From CAYVWB01 sp964455395 (GTDB taxonomy: Bacteria; Desulfobacterota; Desulfovibrionia; Desulfovibrionales; Desulfovibrionaceae): DNA of 14,639 bases. The stretch is from assembly GCA_964455395.1 (NCBI GenBank), contig CAYVWB010000092.1, positions 1 to 14,639 of the forward strand, read 5' to 3'. A model generated the notes under the pieces. That model had not been told where the DNA came from, ran no database searches, and saw nothing but the letters and a program-made list of their open reading frames with translations. Below, piece after piece: positions 7,038 to 13,175 of this stretch (position 1 is its first letter; every line of letters starts with the position of its first letter). The position numbers and the translations under genes are program-made.

Positions 7038-8114
7038 ATGAGCAAGCAACGCATCTACTATCTGGATTTCGTGCGCGCCCTGGCCATCTCCGGGGTCATC
7101 ATCATCCACTACGACCTCTACATGGGCGTGCTCGGCCTGGCTTCGCAGTCCGTGCTGGACATGATCCAGCCGCTGCGTTCCACAGGCGTGCACGTGCAGT
7201 CGCTCTTCACGGCGCTCTCCGGCGCGGCGCTGATGCTGACCTACAGTCGCAAGGAACGCGCCTTCCAGTGGGCGGAGTACATCCGCAAACGGTTCCTCTC
7301 CATTTTCCCGCTCTTCTGGGTGACGTACGCCATCACCTACGTGGCGCTTTCCATCATCCACGGCGAGCCTGTGCGACAGACAGGCGGCGTCTTCACTTGG
7401 CTCTTGACGGTGACGGCCTTCGACGGCTGGTTGCTGCAGGTGATCCCGACGAACTACATCGTGGGGGAGTGGTTTCTGGGGTTCATCCTGCTCTTGTACG
7501 CCATCTTCCCGTTCTTGTTGAAGCTTTACCACACGCGTCCGTGGTTGCTGGCCGTGGCTGGCGTGGCCGGCCCCGTGCTGGTGCAGCTGATTCCGGAGCT
7601 GGCGTTCGGCATGAACCCGTACACCTCGCCCATTGCGCGGCTGGGCGAGTTCGTGTGGGGCATGTTCTTCATGCGGCTCTTCGGAACAGAGGGCCTGCGT
7701 CGCCACGCGCTGGGCGCGGGGTCCCTGGTCGCAGCGCTGGTCCTGGGGGGGTGGGTGTTCCCCGTGTTTCCCACACTGCTGACGGACGTGCTGATCGGCG
7801 TGTGCGTCTTCAATTTCATGGCGTGGGCCGGCCTCTTCGCCACGGCGTGGGCGCCGCTGCAGCGGTTTTTCGTCTGGGCCAGCCTCTACTCCTACGGCGC
7901 CTTCCTCGCGCACCATCAGACACTGAAATACGTGCTGGACTGGACGGGATTTTCCACGCAGACGCTCGTGGGCTTCTACCTGCAGTTCGCCGTGTTGTGG
8001 GGGCTCATCTTCGGGCTGGGCTATCTGCTGACGAAGCTGACCGGCGCGCTGGTGCGGCGGTTCCTGCACATGCGGCCTTCCCGGGCGCGGGAGCGGTTCA
8101 AACCGGCGCGCTGA
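7038..8114 (+). CDS. Acyltransferase family 3 membrane protein (first of pair)
   Basis: This 358-residue polytopic membrane protein belongs to the acyltransferase-3 superfamily, which transfers acetyl or other acyl groups to sugars, lipids or polysaccharides. The N-terminus has the family pattern LDFVRALAI (9-17) followed by the conserved His24 in TM1. The loop RKRFLSIFPLFW corresponds to the conserved arginine block. About ten hydrophobic segments run to the C-terminal TKLTG segment. ATG at 7038 is chosen because its start aligns with the next gene and the upstream in-frame extension is low-complexity translation of the G-rich repeat. The ribosome binding site is weak. The acyl acceptor cannot be deduced, since no glycan or lipid synthesis gene is adjacent. 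It is a paralog of the gene at 8254. Confidence 0.88.
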   Translation: MSKQRIYYLDFVRALAISGVIIIHYDLYMGVLGLASQSVLDMIQPLRSTGVHVQSLFTALSGAALMLTYSRKERAFQWAEYIRKRFLSIFPLFWVTYAITYVALSIIHGEPVRQTGGVFTWLLTVTAFDGWLLQVIPTNYIVGEWFLGFILLLYAIFPFLLKLYHTRPWLLAVAGVAGPVLVQLIPELAFGMNPYTSPIARLGEFVWGMFFMRLFGTEGLRRHALGAGSLVAALVLGGWVFPVFPTLLTDVLIGVCVFNFMAWAGLFATAWAPLQRFFVWASLYSYGAFLAHHQTLKYVLDWTGFSTQTLVGFYLQFAVLWGLIFGLGYLLTKLTGALVRRFLHMRPSRARERFKPAR

Positions 8115-8181
8115 GTCCACGGCCTTCGCCGGCGCGCATGGCCTCCGCGGCGCATGGCCCCGTCGCCCCACCCAGGAACTG

Positions 8182-8210
8182 TAGACGACCGGGCGGAAGC
8201 GTCGTATACA
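8182..8210 (+). promoter_or_regulatory. Candidate promoter of the second acyltransferase gene
   Basis: TAGACG (8182-8187) and TATACA (8205-8210) are spaced by 17 bp; each matches 4 of 6 consensus bases. The surrounding bases are locally AT-richer than the flanks. It lies about 45 bp before the gene start, suggesting the second paralog can be expressed on its own. Confidence 0.4.
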
Positions 8211-8253
8211 GTGAAATCTTACTCACGTTTTTGCTCACAAGCGGCGGCACTGC

Positions 8254-9309
8254 ATGCGCAAACGCGTCTTCTTTCTCGATGTCATCCGGACCTTCGCCAT
8301 TTTCCTGGTCATCGAGTTCCATTACAACATCAACATGGCCGGGCACGGCTATCTGCCGGCGTTCATCGACGAGCCCCTGGCGTGGCTGAACGGCCGCGGC
8401 GTGCTGGTGCAGTCCATGTTCATCGCGCTCTCCGGGGCGGCGCTCATGCTGGTGTACGGCAAGCGCGCCGACAAGATCGATTTGAAGGACTACGCCCGCA
8501 AGCGGTTCCTCTCCATCTATCCGCTGTTCTGGGTCACGTACCTGGTGGCTTTCGCGTTTCTTTCCTTTTGGAAGGGGCGTCTTCTGTACGACACGCCACA
8601 GTCTCGCTGGTTGTACACCATCACAGCCTTCGACGGCTGGCTGCTGCCCGTGCAGGAAACCTTCTATCTCTTGGGGGAGTGGTTTCTGGGCTTCATCATC
8701 ATCATGTACATTCTCTTCCCCATGCTCTTGTGGCTCTACCGCAAGCATGCGGGTTTGCTGATGGGCCTGGCATTCGCGGCCATGTTCATCCCATGGTTCT
8801 GGGAACCGGCGCGACTGGGCATGAGCCTGTACATTTCGCCGCTGATGCGTCTCTTCGAGTTCTGCTTCGGCATGTGGTTCATCATGCGTTATCAGGATGG
8901 CCCGCCCTTGTGGCAAGCGTTGCTGGCGACGGTGATCTTCATCCTCGTCCAGGAGAGCAAGCTTTCCTTCGCCCCGCCGCTGCAGAACGTGACGATGGGG
9001 CTGTGTCTGTTCATCGTGGTGGCGTGGCTCGCCCGTTTCCTGGAGCGCAGCGACCGGGTGCGGCGTTTTTTCCTCTGGACGAGCCTTTACTCCTACGGGG
9101 CCTTCCTCATCCACCATGTCTTCCAGCAATTCGTACTGCCGCGATGGGGCATGCCGGTGGAGAGCTGGCTGCAGTTCGGCGTGGGCATGGTCTTTTTCGT
9201 GGTCCTCAGCTGGATGATGGGCTACGGGTTGACCAAACTGACAGGCGTGTTGGTGCGGGGCGTGCTCCATGTGACGCCGTCGCGCGCACGCAGCCGCGTG
9301 ACGGATTGA
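8254..9309 (+). CDS. Acyltransferase family 3 membrane protein (second of pair)
   Basis: This 351-residue integral-membrane acyltransferase-3 protein is clearly paralogous to its upstream neighbour. Shared blocks include LDxxRxxAI with His23 in TM1, ARKRFLSIYPLFWVTY, TAFDGWLL, GEWFLGFI, a FExxxGM segment, SLYSYGAFLxHH and TKLTGxLVR. The blocks are in the same order throughout, so the pair arose by tandem duplication and then diverged. About ten transmembrane segments are predicted by eye. The ATG at 8254 gives an N-terminus aligned with the first copy; the Shine-Dalgarno sequence is weak. The gap between the two genes is 139 bp and holds a candidate promoter. Substrate and acyl acceptor are unknown. 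Confidence 0.88.
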   Translation: MRKRVFFLDVIRTFAIFLVIEFHYNINMAGHGYLPAFIDEPLAWLNGRGVLVQSMFIALSGAALMLVYGKRADKIDLKDYARKRFLSIYPLFWVTYLVAFAFLSFWKGRLLYDTPQSRWLYTITAFDGWLLPVQETFYLLGEWFLGFIIIMYILFPMLLWLYRKHAGLLMGLAFAAMFIPWFWEPARLGMSLYISPLMRLFEFCFGMWFIMRYQDGPPLWQALLATVIFILVQESKLSFAPPLQNVTMGLCLFIVVAWLARFLERSDRVRRFFLWTSLYSYGAFLIHHVFQQFVLPRWGMPVESWLQFGVGMVFFVVLSWMMGYGLTKLTGVLVRGVLHVTPSRARSRVTD

Positions 9310-9322
9310 CCCGGACCGCCCG

Positions 9323-9361
9323 TCTCGGCGTCCGAAAAATAATCGGAAGAAATCCCCGAGA
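9323..9361. other. Nested inverted repeat upstream of hcp
   Basis: Outer arms TCTCGG (9323-9328) and CCGAGA (9356-9361) enclose inner arms TCCGA (9331-9335) and TCGGA (9343-9347) around an AT-rich 7-nt centre. No T-run follows. It could end the acyltransferase transcript, or the inner TCCGAAAAATAATCGGA palindrome could be a second protein-binding site for hcp control. Confidence 0.4.
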
Positions 9362-9362
9362 A

Positions 9363-9397
9363 TTGACGCGCATCAAATCCTCCATCCTTGGTACAAT
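9363..9397 (+). promoter_or_regulatory. FNR/CRP-family (HcpR-like) operator and -10 of hcp
   Basis: TTGACGCGCATCAA (9363-9376) fits the FNR-type half-site layout TTGAT-N4-ATCAA with a single mismatch. A -10 element TACAAT (5 of 6) lies at 9392-9397. HcpR, an FNR/CRP-family nitrosative-stress regulator, is known to control hcp in Desulfovibrio, so this palindrome is the best candidate operator. Its centre lies about 35 bp before the predicted start, closer than the usual -41.5 for class II activation, and it overlaps the poor -35 region. Activation or repression therefore cannot be decided from sequence. Confidence 0.6.
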
Positions 9398-9451
9398 CTA
9401 AGGTCGATCCCACATCACGAATGGATCAACCCCCAACTCGGAGGATACCCC

Positions 9452-11092
9452 ATGTTCTGTTACCAGTGCGAGCAAGCGGCCAAAGGCGAAGGCTGCGACA
9501 AGATCGGCGTCTGCGGCAAACAACCCGACGTCGCCGACCTGCAGGACCTGACCGCCTACGCCATGCGCGGCCTCGCCATCGTGGCGCGGCGCGCCCGCGA
9601 AGAAGGCAAGAGCCGTCCCGAAGTGGACGCCTACATGGCGGAGAGCCTCTTCTCCACCCTGACCAACGTCAACTTCGACGCCGACTATTTCGTCGGTCTC
9701 ATCAAGCAGATCGTCGCTTACCGGGACGAGCTCATCGCGGCGCTCGGCGAGTCCTTCCCGGAAGGCCCCGCCACGTTCGTTCCCGCAGCGGACAAGGAGG
9801 GACTTCTCGCCCAGGCTGCGGAACACGGCCTGAAGGATTACCCCACGGACAGCGAGGACATCGCCTCCCTCATGCATACCGTGCTCTTCGGCCTGAAGGG
9901 CATCGCTGCTTACGCGGACCATGCGCAGATCCTCGGCTACACCGACCCCGAGATCTACGACTTCGTGGAGCGCGCGCTCTGCGCCGGCTTCGACGGCGCC
10001 CCCTTGGACATGGAAGCATGGATAGGCCTGACCATGGAGACCGGCCGCATCAATCTGAAGACCATGGAGCTGCTCGACAAAGCCAACACCGAGACCTACG
10101 GGAACCCCACGCCCACCAGCGTGCCCCTGGGCCACCGGCCCAACAAATGCATCCTCGTTTCAGGGCACGACCTGAAAGACCTCCACATGCTCCTGGAACA
10201 GACCAAGGGCAAGGGGATCGACATCTATACCCACGGCGAGATGCTGCCCACCCACGGCTACCCCGGCCTGAAGCAGTACGACCACTTCTACGGCCACTTC
10301 GGCACCGCTTGGCAGAACCAGCAGCAGGAATTCGGCCAGTTCCCCGGCGCCATCCTCATGACCACCAACTGCATCCAGAAGCCCCAGGCCGTCTACATGG
10401 ACAACCTCTACACCACCGGCCTGGTGGGATGGCCCGGCCTTGCGCACATCGACGCCGCCCCCGACGGCTCCAAGGACTTCACCCCCGTCATCGAACGCGC
10501 TCTCGCCATGCCCGGCTTCACTGACGAGCTGGACAAAGGCGAAGTCCTCGTGGGCTTCGGCCACCACGCCGTGATGAGCGTGGCGGACAAAGTGGTGGAA
10601 GCCGTCAAGTCCGGCGATATCAAGCACTTCTTCCTCGTCGCCGGCTGCGACGGCGCCAAGCCCGGCCGCAACTACTACACCAAGTTCGTGGAGCAGGCGC
10701 CGGAAGACACCGTCATCCTGACCCTGGCGTGCGGGAAGTTCCGCTTCTTCGACAAGCAGTTGGGCGACATCGGCGGCATCCCGCGGCTGCTGGACGTGGG
10801 GCAGTGCAACGACGCCTACTCCGCCATTCGCATCGCCGCAGCGCTGGCGGAAGCCTTCGAGACGGACGTGAACTCCCTGCCGCTCTCCATGGTGCTCTCC
10901 TGGTACGAGCAGAAGGCCGTGGCCATCCTGCTCACCTTGCTCTACCTGGGGGTGAAGGATATCCGCCTGGGGCCCACGCTGCCCGCGTTCCTGACGCCCA
11001 ACGTCCTGAACTTCCTGGTGGAAAAGTTCGACATCAAACCCATCACCACCCCTGAACAAGACTTGGACGCCATCCTCCAACGCGCGGCCTAG
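9452..11092 (+). CDS. hcp: Hybrid-cluster protein, class 1 (hydroxylamine/NO reductase)
   Basis: Hcp carries a cubane Fe-S cluster and a unique Fe-S-O hybrid cluster. It reduces hydroxylamine in vitro and is linked to NO detoxification in anaerobes. The 546-residue protein has N-terminal cysteines 3, 6, 15 and 21 in the CX2CX8CX5C spacing of class 1 (Desulfovibrio-type) Hcp. Hybrid-cluster ligands align with known positions: His239, Glu263, Cys307, Cys399 (the persulfide site), Cys427, Cys452 and Glu486. The start ATG has GGAGG 7 nt upstream. It is followed by a cupin and an Isf-like flavoprotein; no separate Hcp reductase (hcr) or ferredoxin gene is adjacent. An FNR/HcpR-like site precedes it. 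Confidence 0.97.
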   Translation: MFCYQCEQAAKGEGCDKIGVCGKQPDVADLQDLTAYAMRGLAIVARRAREEGKSRPEVDAYMAESLFSTLTNVNFDADYFVGLIKQIVAYRDELIAALGESFPEGPATFVPAADKEGLLAQAAEHGLKDYPTDSEDIASLMHTVLFGLKGIAAYADHAQILGYTDPEIYDFVERALCAGFDGAPLDMEAWIGLTMETGRINLKTMELLDKANTETYGNPTPTSVPLGHRPNKCILVSGHDLKDLHMLLEQTKGKGIDIYTHGEMLPTHGYPGLKQYDHFYGHFGTAWQNQQQEFGQFPGAILMTTNCIQKPQAVYMDNLYTTGLVGWPGLAHIDAAPDGSKDFTPVIERALAMPGFTDELDKGEVLVGFGHHAVMSVADKVVEAVKSGDIKHFFLVAGCDGAKPGRNYYTKFVEQAPEDTVILTLACGKFRFFDKQLGDIGGIPRLLDVGQCNDAYSAIRIAAALAEAFETDVNSLPLSMVLSWYEQKAVAILLTLLYLGVKDIRLGPTLPAFLTPNVLNFLVEKFDIKPITTPEQDLDAILQRAA

Positions 11093-11104
11093 CCGCTGTC
11101 ACAC

Positions 11105-11145
11105 ACGCCCGGCGCCGGCTCGTACGGACCAGCCGGCCCGGGCGT
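11105..11145 (+). terminator. Strong hairpin between hcp and cupin gene
   Basis: ACGCCCGG (11105-11112) plus GCCGGCT (11114-11120) pair with AGCCGGC (11131-11137) plus CCGGGCGT (11138-11145). This makes 15 base pairs with one bulged C and a 10-nt loop. No T-run follows. The hairpin ends 20 nt before the cupin ATG and just before its ribosome binding site. It may stop or attenuate the hcp transcript, or protect the hcp mRNA 3' end after processing. Confidence 0.5.
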
Positions 11146-11165
11146 CATCCCCCCAGGAGACCCCC

Positions 11166-11480
11166 ATGCAGCACACCGAGCTCACCACCACGGGCGACTT
11201 CCGTGAAACCGGCCCCAACAAGACGCTCATCCATGATTCGCCCTACGTGAAGATCATCCAGTTCTCCCTCCAGCCGCGCCAGACGTTGCCCCTCCACAAG
11301 CACGAAGACGAAGGGTTCGTCTCGCTCACCGTCATCGAAGGGGAAGGCTTCTTCCTGCACGAGGGCGGCAAGATTCCGGCCAAAACCGGGGACAACGCGC
11401 TCTGCCCCATCGCCGAACCACACGGCGTGGAGGCGACCACGGCCATGCGGGTGCTCGCGCACATCGCGCCGCCCGTGTAG
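11166..11480 (+). CDS. Small single-domain cupin protein
   Basis: The 104-residue product is a single cupin (double-stranded beta-helix) domain. The first motif has the metal-ligand pattern HKH (His44, His46) with Glu49, and the segment VIEGEGFFLHEGGK (57-70) is the typical turn between strands. The second motif is GDNALCPIAEPHGVEA, with candidate ligand His86. Glu49 is closer to the HxH than in the canonical cupin motif, so metal binding by three histidines is the safer inference. ATG at 11166 is preceded by AGGAG. No catalytic role can be assigned. Position after hcp suggests a shared stress role, possibly as a small sensor or thiol/metal-dependent enzyme. Confidence 0.82.
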   Translation: MQHTELTTTGDFRETGPNKTLIHDSPYVKIIQFSLQPRQTLPLHKHEDEGFVSLTVIEGEGFFLHEGGKIPAKTGDNALCPIAEPHGVEATTAMRVLAHIAPPV

Positions 11481-11481
11481 A

Positions 11482-11649
11482 CGACCAGTCCAGGAGGCCC
11501 CGCACAACGCCTCCAAGCACATCCGAAACCATTGGGACGCGGCATGGGAGGGTGTTCCGGAGCAGTGGCGACGTCTCGCCGAAAAGGAGCGACGCCAGTT
11601 CTTCGGACACGCTCTCCCTGATGCGCCGTCGCGCGATTCCTGGTACGAT
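11482..11649 (+). pseudogene. Coding-like frame without a start codon (possible gene remnant)
   Basis: Between the cupin stop and the next gene, one plus-strand frame stays open and reads like a real protein (for example HIRNHWDAAWEGVPEQW then RRLAEKERRQFFGHAL). About two thirds of its codons end in G or C. An AGGAGG lies at 11492-11497, but no ATG, GTG or TTG follows in frame before 11650. The frame runs on into the flavoprotein gene, out of phase with it. No family was recognised. It may be a decayed small gene or chance in GC-rich DNA; a 6-bp hairpin GGAGGC/GCCTCC (11493-11514) overlaps its start. Confidence 0.25.
11641..11649 (+). promoter_or_regulatory. Candidate extended -10 promoter of the flavoprotein gene
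   Basis: TGGTACGAT at 11641-11649 fits TGn plus a TACGAT hexamer (5 of 6 matches to TATAAT excluding the fourth position). No good -35 is present at 17 bp. It lies 44 bp before the start of the flavoprotein gene. If real, that gene has its own promoter in addition to any read-through from hcp. Confidence 0.35.
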
Positions 11650-11693
11650 GTGACCATTCCACGAACGCCGCAAGGCATTTCCAGGAGGTCCCC

Positions 11694-12284
11694 ATGCGAG
11701 TCATCGCGTTCAACGGCAGCCCCCGAAAGCAGGGCAACACGGCGTCCCTCATCGAGAAACTGTTCGAGTCCCTGCGCGAGGCCGGGGTGGAAACGGAACT
11801 CTATCAGCTGGGCGGCAAGGCCGTGCATGGCTGCATCGCGTGCATGCAGTGCTGGGAAAAGAAGGACGGCCACTGCGTCATCAAGGACGATGTGATCAAC
11901 GAGTGTATCGACCGCATGGCTGCGGCGGACGGCGTCGTCCTTGGCTCACCCACCTATTTCGCCAATGTCTCCACGGAGATCAAAGCGCTCATCGATCGCG
12001 GCGGCATGACCGCCTTGGCCAACGGCGGCATGCTGCGCGGCAAGGTGGGCGTGGGCGTCGTGGCCGTGCGGCGCGGCGGCGCGCATCAAGTTTACACCGC
12101 CATCAACGCGCTCTTCGGCATGAGCGAAATGATCATCCCCGGCTCCATCTACTGGAACATGGGCCGCGGCTTGGCCGAACAGGAAGTGCTTGACGACGAG
12201 GAAGGCATGCAGACCATGACGAACCTCGGCAAGAACATGGCGTGGGTGATGCAAGCGCTCGCCAACACGCCGCGGCCGGCCTAG
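11694..12284 (+). CDS. Iron-sulfur flavoprotein-like NAD(P)H:FMN oxidoreductase
   Basis: This 196-residue protein has the flavodoxin-like fold of the NADPH-dependent FMN reductase family. The FMN phosphate loop is GSPRKQGNT (8-16), and GSPTYFANVS (84-93) lies at the flavin ring site. Between them is a compact cysteine cluster, Cys47, Cys50, Cys53 and Cys61 (CX2CX2CX7C), followed by VIKDD. That spacing fits the CX2CX2CX4-7C motif of archaeal iron-sulfur flavoproteins (Isf), which bind a [4Fe-4S] cluster beside FMN. It should therefore transfer electrons between ferredoxin or NAD(P)H and an acceptor such as oxygen, peroxide or a partner protein. The ATG at 11694 has AGGAGG 5 nt upstream. Its location two genes after hcp fits a stress or Hcp-reductant role, which is inference. 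Confidence 0.85.
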   Translation: MRVIAFNGSPRKQGNTASLIEKLFESLREAGVETELYQLGGKAVHGCIACMQCWEKKDGHCVIKDDVINECIDRMAAADGVVLGSPTYFANVSTEIKALIDRGGMTALANGGMLRGKVGVGVVAVRRGGAHQVYTAINALFGMSEMIIPGSIYWNMGRGLAEQEVLDDEEGMQTMTNLGKNMAWVMQALANTPRPA

Positions 12285-13175
12285 CGCCGCCTTCCCCTCC
12301 AGAAGACGGCGGGCAGCGGGCGCCGCACCGGACTGCGCCTCCTGGTGCGGCGCCGCCCGCTGTCCACCCGGTTCGCCCTCCCCTCCTCCGGCGCCTCCCC
12401 TGGGATGGAGCCGGTTCCGGCGCGCCCAGTCCCTGCCTCAGACTCGTTTTCGCGGCGGGGCTCCCCGGCTGACTGGGTTCGCTCCCATCGCGTCGTGGCT
12501 TTGCGCCGCGGTTCGCCCTCGGCCTTTTCGAGTCCTTTCCGGATCTGCTCCATGGACGACTCCGGCTCTACGTCCCGGGATTGGAGACGACGGGAGCGCG
12601 GGGGTCGCTTCTCGCGTCGCCGAACGATTCGGTCCGGGAACCCACGAACGCATGACGAACGCGCTCGCCACCTGGTGGCTCGTCAAGCGATCAAGATGAC
12701 GCCTCAGCCCGAAAGAACCAACTTTCGCGCCGACGCCGGCGACCTGCATGTCGCGACGAGTCCCCCCCCAAGACGCGCGATGCCCCTCGGCACGCCATGC
12801 TCGGGATCGGCCACACCATCCTCCATGGCAAAGCACTGTCGCCGAGCTGCACGACAGCAGCACATGCTTATCTCATGAACGGTATTCATCAGCATACGAC
12901 ATCACCCTGCACGACTTTCGCTTCAGGGCGTCCATCCGCGCCGAGGGCAGGGAGACGGTGGATCCCGCTTGCCGGCGCACAGGAAAACTCGAACGATGTT
13001 GTGCTACTGTGATGGACAGCGCGGAAGCCTGCACCACTGTGCGCGCATCAAGACCTGAACGCCGTGCATACCCATCGATGCGACACGCAGGCAGCAGAAC
13101 GGCTCAGGCGCTGCAATGCTCACAAGGGCGATGCCGTGGCGCCGCCACCGTGCGTCAAGACAAGCGGGGGCGCCC
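12285..13175. other. Long region without a recognisable gene
   Basis: These roughly 890 bp lie between the convergent flavoprotein and TonB-like genes. Open frames here are arginine/serine/proline-rich and lack family motifs or ribosome binding sites. Visible structure includes a strong hairpin at 12314-12362, the stem CGAAAG/CTTTCG at 12710-12727, the odd palindrome GCCACCTGGTGGC at 12667-12679, the stem CCGAA/TTCGG around 12620-12632, and GTGGC/GCCAC at 13136-13148. The part from about 12840 to 13080 appears less GC-rich than its flanks. It may be decayed coding sequence or hold a small RNA; neither could be shown. Confidence 0.6.
12314..12362 (+). terminator. Long GC-rich hairpin after the flavoprotein gene
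   Basis: CAGCGGGC (12314-12321) and GCCGCACC (12322-12329) pair with GGTGCGGC (12344-12351) and GCCCGCTG (12355-12362). That gives 16 base pairs with a 3-nt bulge and a 14-nt loop. It starts 30 bp after the stop codon. There is no T-run, so it could be a Rho-assisted 3' end or an mRNA-stabilising structure rather than a standard intrinsic terminator. Confidence 0.45.

Noticed and set aside
8098..9270. A 390-codon minus-strand frame opposite the second acyltransferase
   Set aside because: It is rich in His, Gln and Glu without recognisable domains and lies wholly antisense to a convincing membrane protein gene; a similar frame lies opposite the first copy.
11641..11660. Sigma-54 promoter before the flavoprotein gene
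   Set aside because: The CTGGTACGATGTGACC block resembles the -24 element but lacks the TTGC-type -12 element at the required spacing.
12345..12878. A 177-codon plus-strand frame in the gene-free region
   Set aside because: It has Arg/Ser/Pro-rich composition, no motif and no ribosome binding site, and starts inside the hairpin after the flavoprotein gene.
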